Below, one piece after another: positions 1 to 8,642 of a DNA stretch of 64,000 nucleotides. Within the stretch, counting starts at the first letter, position 1, and each line of letters begins with the position of its first letter. The stretch is from Oscillatoriales cyanobacterium (lineage in GTDB: Bacteria > Cyanobacteriota > Cyanobacteriia > Cyanobacteriales > Laspinemataceae): assembly GCA_011390955.1 (NCBI GenBank), contig JAABRM010000036.1, positions 1 through 64,000 of the forward strand, given 5' to 3'. The notes beneath the pieces were generated by a model, which was given only the letters and a program-made list of their open reading frames with translations, had not been told where the DNA came from and ran no database searches. Position numbers and translations under genes: made by a program.

Positions 1-1
1 T

Positions 2-55
2 GTCCTCACCTATGCCGCCTTCTTGATTGCTTCTACCGCAGGCAAGTTCGGTTGA
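2..55 (+). CDS. psaB: Photosystem I core protein PsaB, C-terminal end only
   Basis: The first 17 codons of the window read VLTYAAFLIASTAGKFG and then stop. This is the highly conserved C-terminus of PsaB, the P700 chlorophyll a apoprotein A2 that forms half of the photosystem I heterodimer in the thylakoid membrane. The rest of the gene lies upstream of the window. The call rests on recall of this conserved ending. A strong terminator follows 43 bases later, so the genes downstream are transcribed separately. Confidence 0.85.
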   Translation, partial: VLTYAAFLIASTAGKFG

Positions 56-97
56 TCCACGCTTCTCGTTGCTAGTTAAGCAAAAATAACTAAAAAA

Positions 98-127
98 ATC
101 CCCTGCCTCCGGGCGGGGGATTTTTTT
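98..127 (+). terminator. Rho-independent terminator of psaB
   Basis: A 10-bp stem (98-107 with 112-121, one G-T pair) closes on a 4-base loop and is followed by seven T. It is placed directly after the psaB stop codon. Confidence 0.85.
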
Positions 128-277
128 GTTATGCTAAATTTTTCTGCATGGATTCCTCGTAGCTTTAAAGCATAAGGCTAGGCTCAAAAAAGCTCAGTTT
201 GGCGGTATCAATCGGCTGAGTTTAAACTCTAGAAACCAATTTGCCAAAATATATAGAGAAAATATTGAACCGTAAGT

Positions 278-1198
278 ATGTCTGAACTGTCTTCAGAATG
301 GAACAATGAGGCTTATGTGTCTCTGCATCTGATTCAAACAATGCTAGAAATGGCAGGTTTGCCTCGCAAGAGTAGCTATTCTCACTGGCATCCACAGTTT
401 AAGATTTATGTGCCGAGCACCAAAACTAAAAAACCTGTAGATTTTCTTGTAGAAGACTCGAGAAGGTATGTAAATTTTTTAATTGAGGCAAAAAGTGCTG
501 TTTATAAAATTGATGATGCGGCTAGATTTCAGCTAAAGATGTATTTGGAACATTCAGGGGTGAGGTTTGGTATTTTAGTGGATCCTTTTTTGATTGAGAT
601 ATACGGATACAATCAAGGAAAGTATGATTTATTAGATCGGCATCAGATCCAAAACCCAAATGAAGTTGAATCATTAGCAATATTTTTGAGAAAATTTTTG
701 GATTCAGTAAAAATGAGAACCATTGCAATTCATTCATCTAAGGGCGGGGTGGGTAAGACTACGCTCACTGTCAACATTGCTTTTGAACTGGCCAAACTTG
801 GCAATAAAGTGCTTGTTATAGATTTAGACGATCAAGCTAATAGCAGCCTGTACTTAGGGGTGAACAAAGCTGACGAGCTTGACAAGGCTAACACCTTAGA
901 AGAATTTGATGACCTTCTCAAGTCTTTTGAGGAACGAAAAGAAGTTATAGACTTTTTAAACTTAGATTTCAATAGACCAACGAATTACCGAGAATATATC
1001 CAAAGTTCAGTATTTAATCAATATCTTTATTTATATCAAGGTAAAATTGATGTATTACCCAGTAGCTACCGAACTAGGGATGATAAGTTACCTGGTTTCA
1101 TCGGACGAGAAAAGCAACTGAACAAAGCTTTGCTGAAGTCAGGAATTTCTGGTGATTACGATTATGTAGTTATTGATACCCCCCAAGTAGCACGATGA
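278..1198 (+). CDS. PD-(D/E)XK nuclease domain fused to ParA-type ATPase (5' part, frameshifted)
   Basis: The N-terminal 140 residues resemble restriction-type PD-(D/E)XK nucleases: D55 in PVDFLVED, then E70-A-K72 in LIEAK. From residue 147 the protein reads like a ParA/MinD ATPase, with the deviant Walker A KGGVGKTT at 155-162 and [13 protein letters not shown] as switch region. ParA ATPases dimerise on DNA and position plasmids, chromosomes or protein complexes. The frame ends in [12 protein letters not shown]. One additional C in the run C6 at 1179-1184 would give [12 protein letters not shown] and join it to the next frame at 1195, so the native protein is probably about 443 residues. The break may be real or a sequencing error. 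A nuclease-ParA fusion on a chromosome next to psaB is unusual. Confidence 0.75.
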   Translation: MSELSSEWNNEAYVSLHLIQTMLEMAGLPRKSSYSHWHPQFKIYVPSTKTKKPVDFLVEDSRRYVNFLIEAKSAVYKIDDAARFQLKMYLEHSGVRFGILVDPFLIEIYGYNQGKYDLLDRHQIQNPNEVESLAIFLRKFLDSVKMRTIAIHSSKGGVGKTTLTVNIAFELAKLGNKVLVIDLDDQANSSLYLGVNKADELDKANTLEEFDDLLKSFEERKEVIDFLNLDFNRPTNYREYIQSSVFNQYLYLYQGKIDVLPSSYRTRDDKLPGFIGREKQLNKALLKSGISGDYDYVVIDTPQVAR

Positions 1199-1608
1199 TT
1201 GCCAATAACGGTCTCTGTGCTGCTCAGTATGTGCTACTTCCAACCCAAATGGAATATTTCTCAGTTTATGGCATCAGATCCGTGGTGCGACGAATAAAAA
1301 ATGAACTTCAAGACGAGATGGGTAAAGAGCGAGGAAATATTTTGGGGATAGTTCCTATAATGACTCAAGGGAATAAGCTGAACCAGCTAACGAAAAAATT
1401 GTTAGAAAAATACTTGCCAGATGTTCCGGTACTTGCTGAAATTAAAAGAACAGTTAAGTGGGCTGATGCGGCTCAAGAACGTTTACCAATTTATATTTTA
1501 GCTGAAAAAGATCCACAAGCCCGTGAAGCCGCCACTACAGCATATAACCTTACGGAAAGCTTAGTTAATATAATTAATCAAATCGAAACAGCAAAAAGGA
1601 TGGAATAA
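1195..1608 (+). CDS. ParA-type ATPase, C-terminal part separated by frameshift
   Basis: This frame continues the ParA fold: it opens with [20 protein letters not shown], the segment that normally follows the Walker B/DTPP motif, and carries the usual C-terminal helices (VPIMTQGNK, then [17 protein letters not shown]). It has no nucleotide-binding P-loop of its own, and its ATG has no clear ribosome binding site, so it is best read as the second half of the gene beginning at 278. It overlaps that frame by four bases. Translational coupling is possible but not required if the C6 run is a sequence error. The next gene starts two bases after its stop codon. Confidence 0.65.
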   Translation: MIANNGLCAAQYVLLPTQMEYFSVYGIRSVVRRIKNELQDEMGKERGNILGIVPIMTQGNKLNQLTKKLLEKYLPDVPVLAEIKRTVKWADAAQERLPIYILAEKDPQAREAATTAYNLTESLVNIINQIETAKRME

Positions 1609-1609
1609 A

Positions 1610-2185
1610 ATGGTGAAATTACAAGAATCAAAAGTAAAACATAATGTTGGCCAGATAGGAGTGGTATTTTTAAGCCAAATTGTAGTCAATAGAGAAACTA
1701 ATAATGGGGATGAAAAAAATATTTTTACCCAAGAAGTTGCTGATGGTTTAGCTGAATGGGGATTTAATTTTGCGCTGCCTATTATTTGTTTGACTTCCGA
1801 AGAAGACAAGTATCAACTACTTACAGGAATCGGCATTTATGAAGCAGCCTTAACCAGCGGAATCAATAAAATATGGGCAATTTTAATTAATCGAAGCAAA
1901 TTAGAGGCAGAAAAAGCGGTAAAACAAGCTATTTTGCAGTCACAACTGAATAATTATATTATTGATAGAGAAGATATAGCAGATTTTTTATATTTTTTGA
2001 AGAATGAAAAATCTTCTCTAACAGCGGTTCGGGGAATTGGGAATAAATATGCCGAAAAAATTAAAGCAAATCGTCCTTATATTTCCCAGGAAGATATGCA
2101 TAATAAGCTCGGTAATAAATTGCCTTTAAATTGGCTAAGGTCTTACAAAGAAATGAAACCAAAGAAATTATTCGGTGAATTTTAG
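1610..2185 (+). CDS. ParB-like N-terminal domain protein with C-terminal helix-hairpin-helix
   Basis: A 191-residue protein that starts two bases after the ParA frame, so the two are almost certainly co-transcribed and co-translated. Residues 45-95 follow the ParB/sulfiredoxin pattern: LPIICL, then YQLLTGIGIYEAALTSGINKI and a WAIL strand. The C-terminal third has a helix-hairpin-helix-like stretch (AVRGIGNKYAEKIKA), typical of non-specific DNA binding. Inferred role: DNA-binding partner of the ParA ATPase, as in par operons. The canonical ParB HTH is not recognisable, and no parS-like repeat cluster was noticed near it. The function could be partitioning of an integrated element or a nuclease-coupled conflict system. 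Confidence 0.6.
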   Translation: MVKLQESKVKHNVGQIGVVFLSQIVVNRETNNGDEKNIFTQEVADGLAEWGFNFALPIICLTSEEDKYQLLTGIGIYEAALTSGINKIWAILINRSKLEAEKAVKQAILQSQLNNYIIDREDIADFLYFLKNEKSSLTAVRGIGNKYAEKIKANRPYISQEDMHNKLGNKLPLNWLRSYKEMKPKKLFGEF

Positions 2186-2281
2186 TAAGTAAATGATTGA
2201 TGCCAAAATGAGATATCGGAGTGAAATTGATTGATTTAATATTGCAGTTTGCTAATAAGAAACTAAATACAAGTAATAGTA

Positions 2282-2458
2282 ATGAAAGTTCGTGACATAC
2301 TGAAGAGATTAGAAGCCGATGGGTGGTATGAAGCCCGGATGAAAGGCAGTCATAGAGTTCTAAAACATCCTGATAAAGCTGGGATCGTTGTTGTACCGGG
2401 TAATTTTTCCGATGAATTGGCGATTGGAACTCTAAAAAGTATCTGGAAACAAGCATAA
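2282..2458 (+). CDS. hicA: HicA-family mRNA interferase toxin
   Basis: A 58-residue protein beginning MKVRDILKRLEADGWYEARM and containing KGSHRVLKHPDK. The G-S-H motif carries the catalytic histidine of HicA toxins, which have a double-stranded-RNA-binding-like fold and cleave mRNA. Length is normal for the family. The ribosome binding site is weak. The cognate HicB antitoxin gene follows after 14 bases with a strong Shine-Dalgarno, the usual toxin-first order. The last codons are also found as a short remnant before the second hicB copy near 10270. Confidence 0.85.
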   Translation: MKVRDILKRLEADGWYEARMKGSHRVLKHPDKAGIVVVPGNFSDELAIGTLKSIWKQA

Positions 2459-2472
2459 CTGGAGGAAGAATA

Positions 2473-2688
2473 ATGAAAGAATATGTGGTGGTTTTTGAAT
2501 GGGCTGGCAGTAACTATTCAGCGTATGTTCCCGATTTGCCCGGTTGTATTTCGACGGGAAAAACTATTGAAGAAACCGAACAAAATATTAAAGAAGCGAT
2601 CGCCCTTTATATTGAAACCCTGCGAGAAGATGGGCAAGAAATTCCCGAACCTTGTTTTTATGCTAAGGCCATTGCTGTAGCCGCTTAA
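2473..2688 (+). CDS. hicB: HicB-family antitoxin (copy 1)
   Basis: A 71-residue protein with the partial RNase H-like HicB fold (YVVVFEWAGSNYSAYVPDLP, GCISTGKTIEE, then a helix with IALYIETLRE). HicB binds and neutralises HicA. This short form lacks the C-terminal ribbon-helix-helix or HTH domain, so it may regulate weakly or not at all by itself. GGAGG at 2461-2465 fixes the start. The protein is identical to the one encoded at 10304. Confidence 0.85.
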   Translation: MKEYVVVFEWAGSNYSAYVPDLPGCISTGKTIEETEQNIKEAIALYIETLREDGQEIPEPCFYAKAIAVAA

Positions 2689-2728
2689 TCAGGCAGGTAA
2701 AAGTCAAAGGGCTTGGTTGCTCCGATCG

Positions 2729-2775
2729 CCCATTTTTAATGTGAATATTGGCACAATCGCCACATTAAAAATGGG
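2729..2775 (+). other. Perfect 15-bp inverted repeat between hicB and hydrolase
   Basis: CCCATTTTTAATGTG at 2729-2743 pairs perfectly with 2761-2775 across a 17-base loop. There is no T-run, so it is not a typical terminator. It could be a processing site, an mRNA-stabilising hairpin or a protein binding site. An identical copy is at 10560-10606. Confidence 0.6.
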
Positions 2776-2836
2776 ATAAAATATTGGGCAAGAGGCACAA
2801 TTAAAAAATCAATGATTATATTGGATAAATAATAAA

Positions 2837-3757
2837 ATGCTAGGATTTTTTCTGCACGGCACGGCGGTGCGTAACCCTGGTTATAGCGATCGCATCCAAA
2901 ATTTTATTCTCCAGGAATTCAGCCAACGAGGAGAAATAGAAATCCCCTCGTTTGGGGCGGCTTTTTTCGGAGATATTCTCGGTGCCGATGAACTCTGGGA
3001 TTGGGTGTTGCAAGATTTAGAAAATTTTAAATGGGATCATCCCGGAGTGGATCTGGAGACAATCTTCTCTTATCAAAATTTTAGAGAACAGCTAATCAGC
3101 AAAATTTTTGGGGATATTTTTACTTATTTAAATCCCGATTATGGACACGCCGCCCGAAAAACCATTGCGGTTCAATTATTACAATTTATTAAGGAAAATC
3201 CCGGAGACGATGATTTGCATTTAGTGGCACATTCTCTGGGCAGTGTCATTTTATGGGATATTTTATTTTCTGATAAATTAAGCCCGTCTGACCCGGCTTT
3301 TTATATTCGAGATATAATTAAAGGATTAAGTGGGTATCGGCAAGGCAGAAAGGTTTACCTGAGAACTGTGACCACAATGGGTTCTCCGCTGCTATTTTTT
3401 AATCGAATGTTGGGCATCGACCCGGAGAAACTAAAAATCTTTGCCCAGCGATATGTCAAAAATACCCTACGGTGGATTAACATTATTAATGCCGGAGATA
3501 TTTTTGCTTATCCTTTAGCATCTAGCCTCAGCATCCACTATCCTAATCTGTTTTTTAAAGATAAGTATTTGGAAGATAAGGATATCATTAAAAGAAGTTT
3601 GGGAGATGTGGCAATGGCATTAGGATTGGTGGATGACCATACGATTTATTGGAAAAGTCAGCGAGTGGCGCGATTGATTACGGCAAATTTGCTAGGGGAT
3701 TACTCGGTTCTCGATCGCACCAATATGTTGAAAAATTTAGGCAATTGGCTGGAGTAA
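2837..3757 (+). CDS. Alpha/beta hydrolase, lipase/esterase-like (copy 1)
   Basis: A 306-residue protein with an alpha/beta-hydrolase layout: an N-terminal strand and oxyanion-type HGT (residues 7-9), nucleophile elbow AHSLG with Ser133, a candidate acid Asp221 in NAGDIFAYP and a candidate His268 in DDHTIYW. No signal peptide or membrane segment is seen, so it is probably cytoplasmic. The substrate cannot be told. The first 227 residues are identical to the copy at 10668; the last 79 differ, between Asp221 and the end, which could alter lid or substrate specificity. It follows hicB by 148 bases with no clear Shine-Dalgarno. Confidence 0.7.
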   Translation: MLGFFLHGTAVRNPGYSDRIQNFILQEFSQRGEIEIPSFGAAFFGDILGADELWDWVLQDLENFKWDHPGVDLETIFSYQNFREQLISKIFGDIFTYLNPDYGHAARKTIAVQLLQFIKENPGDDDLHLVAHSLGSVILWDILFSDKLSPSDPAFYIRDIIKGLSGYRQGRKVYLRTVTTMGSPLLFFNRMLGIDPEKLKIFAQRYVKNTLRWINIINAGDIFAYPLASSLSIHYPNLFFKDKYLEDKDIIKRSLGDVAMALGLVDDHTIYWKSQRVARLITANLLGDYSVLDRTNMLKNLGNWLE

Positions 3758-3869
3758 GCAAACTGGGTTGTCTGCTGCCATATCGAGAGAGCGATCGCTT
3801 AAAAATTGGCAATGGAGCGATCGTTCCCGATCGAGTGCGTCCAGACAATCGGCTCGGCTTAGTAGAAAA

Positions 3870-4271
3870 TTATGGAAACAGACCAAAGCGTATCCATTGC
3901 TGACGTGCTGCTATCTGGGCTGTACCATTCATCCCCAGGCAATTGACTGTCGCTCTGCCAATTGATGTCTTTCCCATAATTGTGCTAGATTCTCTGTCTG
4001 CATTAAAGTGTTCGTCCCATCGATCTTGTCTTGGATTAAACAGACGAACCTCACTCTCCAATTCAGGGTCTTGATAGCTAACGCGAGTTCCCTTGAAAAG
4101 ATTGCAAGAACGGCAGGCTAACGCCCAGTTAGACTCTTTATCTAGACCGCCCCGAGCCAGAGGAATGATATGTTCGACCTCAAAGGGAAAGTTAAATACT
4201 ATCTCAGGCGCATGGCAGTATTCGCAACGGTGATTCGCACGTTGCGCCACCAGTTCGTACCTCGGATTCAT
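3870..4271 (-). CDS. HNH endonuclease
   Basis: A 133-residue protein with the HNH/beta-beta-alpha-metal signature: CEYCHAP (first zinc pair), FEVEHIIPLARGG (the catalytic His region), then NWALACRSCNLFKG (second zinc pair and Asn). Such small free-standing HNH proteins cut DNA but their biological role in cyanobacteria is often unknown. Its start codon overlaps the stop of the upstream gene (ATGA type), so the two are translated together. The C-terminal tail after residue 90 is not recognised. Confidence 0.8.
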   Translation of the reverse strand: MNPRYELVAQRANHRCEYCHAPEIVFNFPFEVEHIIPLARGGLDKESNWALACRSCNLFKGTRVSYQDPELESEVRLFNPRQDRWDEHFNADRESSTIMGKTSIGRATVNCLGMNGTAQIAARQQWIRFGLFP

Positions 4272-4651
4272 CCCTTTAACTCCTCAAATAAAGCTGCCGT
4301 TCTTTTTGCAGAAGCATTAAGCTCGGCCTCAACTAGAGCGTTGAGTTCTGCTTGCTCTTGCGATGTAAGTGTCAGATCGCGATCGCGAAGCGTCTCCGTA
4401 GGAGAATCGCGCAAGTCTCGCCAGCGGTTCATTAACTCAGAAAGTCTTTTTTGTTGCTCTGCTGAAAAAAACCGATCGGGGCGATAGTTCTGGACAATGA
4501 CTAAGGTGCCCGCTTCCTCTTCACTAAGCTGGCCGAGCAGGGCATCTAAAGCTTCTCCCGCAGTCTTGCCAGAAGAACGCTTGTTTTTGGTAACAGCTTC
4601 GTAATATATGCTGTTTTCAGCAGACACCGATAAAATTGAGATAGCTGTCAT
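4268..4651 (-). CDS. Conserved small protein paired with HNH nuclease, function unknown
   Basis: A 127-residue soluble acidic protein. The middle has FFSAEQQKRLSELMNRWRDL and the C-terminal half is helical and rich in Glu, Gln and Ala. It overlaps the HNH gene by four bases, which suggests a functional pair. Residues 82-92 are encoded by a copy of a short cyanobacterial repeat (GCGATCGC followed by GTCTCCGTAGGAGAATCGC, near 4378-4411), an in-frame insertion that also occurs in rsmB and the fatty acyl-AMP ligase of this window. It is transcribed divergently from the CHAT gene. Confidence 0.6.
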   Translation of the reverse strand: MTAISILSVSAENSIYYEAVTKNKRSSGKTAGEALDALLGQLSEEEAGTLVIVQNYRPDRFFSAEQQKRLSELMNRWRDLRDSPTETLRDRDLTLTSQEQAELNALVEAELNASAKRTAALFEELKG

Positions 4652-4889
4652 GGCCTTAATCTCTCTGCTATTTAGGATAATGATAACTCTTAATTTTTCC
4701 TAGTACAGGGTCGGGTTCCGCAATACTTGGCCAAAGAACGCATACCACAAAACCGCATTCGCCCGTCGTTGAACGTATAATTTTCGATGAGAGTCGATAC
4801 GCGCCCCTAGGGGACTCACCGCCCAACCCGTTAAAAAAATAAAAGCAAAATCGCGCCGATCGAAAATCCCATCGCCATCGGAGAATCTT

Positions 4890-7800
4890 ATGGACGAACA
4901 ACGCTTATCCGGTTATCTCAATTTGATTCAACAACTGCTGAACTGTCCCAGGGGAACAGAGGCAGAAGTATTGCAGGAAAATATAGAACTGGTAGATGCG
5001 GAGTTGCTGCAAGTCATGGTAGCGGTGGCGCAGAAACTGGCAGAAGAGGGAGAGGAACAAAACGCTCAATGGCTGATGGGAATGGCCGACTCAATCGCAA
5101 AGGCGATCGGGACGGGAGGAGGGACAGATGCAGATGCTGGCGATCGATTGCAATTTTTGATAGAGGTATTGCAAGCAACCAGCGATAGCGATGGGGATGC
5201 GCGGGCAGTCTATCCCTTGCTGCAAGGTAACTTGGAAAAGTTAGACGCAGATTTTATCCAAATCCTCCGCAACTGGGCAAGTCAAAGACTGGGGGCAGTC
5301 GAGGCAGAGGAGGCGCAACTGATTGCCGCAGATATCGGCAATTTGAGTAACTTAGTTCAGGACTTTCCCTTGGGCAGTCGGGCGATAAATCTAGAAATTG
5401 GCATCGCCGGTTACGAGATAATTGCTGCCGTCTTTAGCCGCGACATCTCCCCAGAAATTTGGGCAACTCTCCAAAACAACTTGGGCGCTGCCTACAGCGA
5501 TCGCATATTAGGAGAAAAAGCGCAGAATCTGGAAAGGGCGATCGCTGGTTACGAGGCGGCGCGGGAAGTTTATACCCGCTCTGCTTTCCCCCAACAATGG
5601 GCAACGACCCAAAACAATTTGGGCACTGCCTACAGCAATCGCATATTAGGAGAAAAGGCGCAGAATCTGGAAAGGGCGATCGCTTATTACGAGGCGGCGC
5701 TGGAAGTAAGAACCCGCGAGGCTTTGCCCCAAGATTGGGCAATGACCCAAAACCACTTGGGCGCTGCCTACCTATATCGCATATTTGGAGAAAAAGCGCA
5801 GAATCTCGAAAAGGCGATCGCTTATTACCAGGCGGCGCTGCAAGTTCTTACCCGCGAGGCTTTGCCCCAAGAATGGGCAGGAACCCAAAACAACTTGGGC
5901 AATGCCTACAGCGATCGCATATTAGGAGAAAAAGCGCAGAATCTCGAACAGGCGATCGCTTGTTTCCAGGCGGCGCTGCAAGTTCTTACCCGCGAGGCTT
6001 TGCCCCAAGAATGGGCAGGAACCCAAAACAACTTGGGCAATGCCTACAGCGATCGCATATTAGGAGAAAAAGCGCAGAATCTCGAAAAGGCGATCGCTTA
6101 TTCCGAGGCGGCGCTGGAAGTACTCACCCGCGAGGCTTTCCCCCAGGAATGGGCAGGAACCCAAAACAACTTGGGCGCTGCCTACAACAAGCGCATATTA
6201 GGAGAAAAGGCGCAGAATCTCGAACAGGCGATCTCTTGTTTCCGGGCAGCGCTGGAAGTAAGAACCCGCTCTGCATTGCCCCAAGAATGGGCAGCGACCC
6301 AAAACCACTTGGGCGCTGCCTACAACAAGCGCATATTAGGAGAAAAGGCGCAGAATCTCGAACAGGCGATCGCTTGTTTCCAGGCGGCGCTGCAAGTATA
6401 TACCCGCGAGGCTTTCCCCCAAGAATGGGCAATGACCCAAAACAACTTGGGCATTGCCTACAGGGAGCGCATATTAGAAGAAAAGGCGCAGAATCTCGAA
6501 AGGGCGATCTCTTGTTCCCAGGCGGCGCTGGAAGTAATAACCCGCTCTGCATTGCCCCAAGACTATGCCGAAACCTGTTTTAATCTGGGATTGGCTTACC
6601 AAAAGAAGAATAAATGGCGCAATGCCTACCGCGTTTTTGCTGACGCAATTGATACTGTCGAATCCCTGCGAGGCGAAATCGAATCCGGCGACGAGGCCAA
6701 ACAGAAATTGGCAGAAAAATATAACCAACTATATAGAGTAATGGTGGAAACCTGTCTGGAGTTGCAGCAATACGCCGAAGCCGTCGAATATGCCGAACGC
6801 AGCAAGACTCGCAACCTGGTGGAACTCATCGCCGCTCGCGACTTGTATCCCAAAGGCGAAATCCCCATTGAGGTTCGCGCCCGACTGAAGGAGTTGAAGA
6901 AAAAAATTAACCAAGAAAATCGCCGTCTAGCTGCTGAAGCGGGAGACAAGAACGATACTCAACTCAACCAATGGCGGGCAAAATATAACGAGCTTTTCCC
7001 CTATAAACCCATTTCTTTTGCCCAAATCCAATCCCTGCTCGATGCCGATACCGCCATTTTGGAATGGTATATTTTTCCAGGCGATTGCTTCCGAGTATTT
7101 GTCATTAGCTCTAGAGTCGGGGATAAGGGCGTGGCGGTCTGGACATCCTCGGCAAAAGATTTAGAAGAGCTAATCAACTGGACTAAAAACTACCTGCGTG
7201 CCTACTACGCCTCCAGAAATGCCGAAGCCGAGGCAGAACGGAAACAATTGCAAGCAGCATGGCAGGATAGCATGGTCTCGCGCTTGCAGGACTTGGCGGA
7301 TATTCTCCATACTGACGAAATCCTGGACTTGCTTCCTGAGAACATCCAAAAACTCGTCCTCATTCCCCACCGCTTGCTGCACTGGTTCCCCCTCCATGCT
7401 TTGGAAAGCAAGCGACAGACTGCCGAGGGAACCGAAAAAACGGGATGCTTGCTGGAGCTATTCCCCGGTGGAGTTAGCTACGCTCCCAGTTGCCAACTGC
7501 TCCATCAAGCCCGACCCAAAGGGAACCGCGATTCCTTCTTTGGCATTCAAAACCCCACCGACGACTTAGATTGGGCGGATCTAGAGGTAGCGGCGGTTCG
7601 GCAAGCCTTTCCCTGCCCTTTGGTTTTACCCGGAGAAGAGGCCACCAAGTCCGCTCTCTTGGAACGCCTCCCCGACCTAGAGGCGGCTCATTGCCTCCAT
7701 TTCTCTTGTCACGCGGCTTTTAATCTGGCCAATCCCTTGGAGTCGGGGTTGCAATTGGCGGACGCCCCCCTGACCCTAGAGGATATTTTCCGCCATTTCA

Positions 7801-8642
7801 ACCTGGCCCAATGCAGTCTCGTTACTCTCTCTGCCTGCGAAACCGGAATTGCAGACCCACGCAGCGACAGCGACGAATATATAAGTCTGGCCAGTGGCTT
7901 TATGGCCGCAGGCAGTCCCAGTCTGGCGGTGAGTTTGTGGTCGGTCAACGACGCCTCGGCGGCCCTCTTGTTCGTCAACTTTTACGATCGCCTACTATCG
8001 GGAAGCGGTAAAATAGCTATATCCCTCAATCAAGCTCAACTTTGGTTGCGGGATGCCACGGTACGGGACTTGCACGACTGGGTGGCCGCTTGCGGACTTT
8101 TCCCCCCACGCTCGCGAAAAATCTTACAGTTAGTTTTCGAGAAGATGGCCGAGAAAGACCGAACCTGGGAAGGCAAACCCTATCAATCCCCCTATCATTG
8201 GGCAGCATTCTGTGCAGTTGGACTAGGAGAACAGCGCATGGTCAGCAGCAGCATTAAATTAGAAGCGTTTCGGCAAATTATCGAACAACAGCAGTCTCTC
8301 TTAAGCGACCATTGGCCAGCCTTAGATGCCCTGGCTGGGGAACTTAGCGACAGCGACGAGGAAAGCGCGGCTAAGGTCGAAGCATGGCTAAAGCAAAAAG
8401 AGCGGTCTGCTATTTTGGCAGCCTACGAGGAAATTCTCATAGAAAAAGAGGCAGATTCCTTGGACAACTCCGGCGAAAAGCTGGGCTTCGGCGGTAAATC
8501 TACTACCAAGCCGAATCAACCCAGCGAATCCAAGTTAATCGAGCAGGCAGTCAAGGCCAACAGCCCGATTGACCCCCCCTTGCCCCCCCTTAGCAAGGGG
8601 GGGGTTCTTGGGATCGCCAAGAAAGAACCAGAAAAACCCTAG
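4890..8642 (+). CDS. TPR-repeat CHAT-domain (caspase-like) protease
   Basis: A 1250-residue protein. Residues 1-165 are a helical N-terminal region. About 165-575 hold eight near-identical 46-residue TPR units, each with AQNLE at the start and NLGxAY near the end. About 690-1115 form a CHAT domain (Caspase HetF Associated with TPRs), with the catalytic dyad candidates His941 in HFSCHAAF and Cys983 in LSACETG. The TPRs presumably sense a partner and activate the protease; other CHAT proteins cut effectors in immunity or cell-death systems. No signal peptide or TM is seen. The last 23 codons come from a mobile palindrome (8573-8604). The gene overlaps or abuts the membrane partner gene at 8653, so they form an operon. 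Confidence 0.85.
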   Translation: MDEQRLSGYLNLIQQLLNCPRGTEAEVLQENIELVDAELLQVMVAVAQKLAEEGEEQNAQWLMGMADSIAKAIGTGGGTDADAGDRLQFLIEVLQATSDSDGDARAVYPLLQGNLEKLDADFIQILRNWASQRLGAVEAEEAQLIAADIGNLSNLVQDFPLGSRAINLEIGIAGYEIIAAVFSRDISPEIWATLQNNLGAAYSDRILGEKAQNLERAIAGYEAAREVYTRSAFPQQWATTQNNLGTAYSNRILGEKAQNLERAIAYYEAALEVRTREALPQDWAMTQNHLGAAYLYRIFGEKAQNLEKAIAYYQAALQVLTREALPQEWAGTQNNLGNAYSDRILGEKAQNLEQAIACFQAALQVLTREALPQEWAGTQNNLGNAYSDRILGEKAQNLEKAIAYSEAALEVLTREAFPQEWAGTQNNLGAAYNKRILGEKAQNLEQAISCFRAALEVRTRSALPQEWAATQNHLGAAYNKRILGEKAQNLEQAIACFQAALQVYTREAFPQEWAMTQNNLGIAYRERILEEKAQNLERAISCSQAALEVITRSALPQDYAETCFNLGLAYQKKNKWRNAYRVFADAIDTVESLRGEIESGDEAKQKLAEKYNQLYRVMVETCLELQQYAEAVEYAERSKTRNLVELIAARDLYPKGEIPIEVRARLKELKKKINQENRRLAAEAGDKNDTQLNQWRAKYNELFPYKPISFAQIQSLLDADTAILEWYIFPGDCFRVFVISSRVGDKGVAVWTSSAKDLEELINWTKNYLRAYYASRNAEAEAERKQLQAAWQDSMVSRLQDLADILHTDEILDLLPENIQKLVLIPHRLLHWFPLHALESKRQTAEGTEKTGCLLELFPGGVSYAPSCQLLHQARPKGNRDSFFGIQNPTDDLDWADLEVAAVRQAFPCPLVLPGEEATKSALLERLPDLEAAHCLHFSCHAAFNLANPLESGLQLADAPLTLEDIFRHFNLAQCSLVTLSACETGIADPRSDSDEYISLASGFMAAGSPSLAVSLWSVNDASAALLFVNFYDRLLSGSGKIAISLNQAQLWLRDATVRDLHDWVAACGLFPPRSRKILQLVFEKMAEKDRTWEGKPYQSPYHWAAFCAVGLGEQRMVSSSIKLEAFRQIIEQQQSLLSDHWPALDALAGELSDSDEESAAKVEAWLKQKERSAILAAYEEILIEKEADSLDNSGEKLGFGGKSTTKPNQPSESKLIEQAVKANSPIDPPLPPLSKGGVLGIAKKEPEKP
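5520..6583 (+). repeat. 138-bp tandem repeats encoding TPR units
   Basis: About eight tandem units of 138 bp (46 codons) begin with GCGCAGAATCT and differ by few substitutions, with a more diverged unit just upstream. Neighbouring units are closer to each other than is common for old TPR arrays, pointing to recent amplification. Unit number could vary between strains and be miscounted by short-read assembly. Confidence 0.85.
8573..8604. repeat. C/G-run mobile palindrome inside the CHAT gene end
   Basis: Two runs of C, then TTAGCAA and a run of G, form a long palindrome of the type found across cyanobacterial genomes. Relatives are at 28990-29075, 31425-31520 and 54393-54420. Here it supplies the final codons of the CHAT protein (PPLPPLSKGG) just before the next gene. 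Confidence 0.75.

Larger units (their letters stand above)
2473..3518 (+). repeat. Long direct repeat, copy 1 (hicB to most of hydrolase)
   Basis: This 1046-bp stretch recurs at 10304-11349 with a constant offset of 7831 bases and no difference that I could see by eye. It covers hicB, the intergenic hairpin and the first 227 codons of the hydrolase. The remaining hydrolase codons are homologous but clearly diverged between the copies. Confidence 0.9.

Noticed and set aside
5459-6583. Long overlapping frame of 374 codons in the TPR region, and frames on the opposite strand
   Set aside because: The 138-bp repeat unit has a length divisible by three, so stop-free shadow frames extend through all units. 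The products are Arg/Gly-rich and have no motif.
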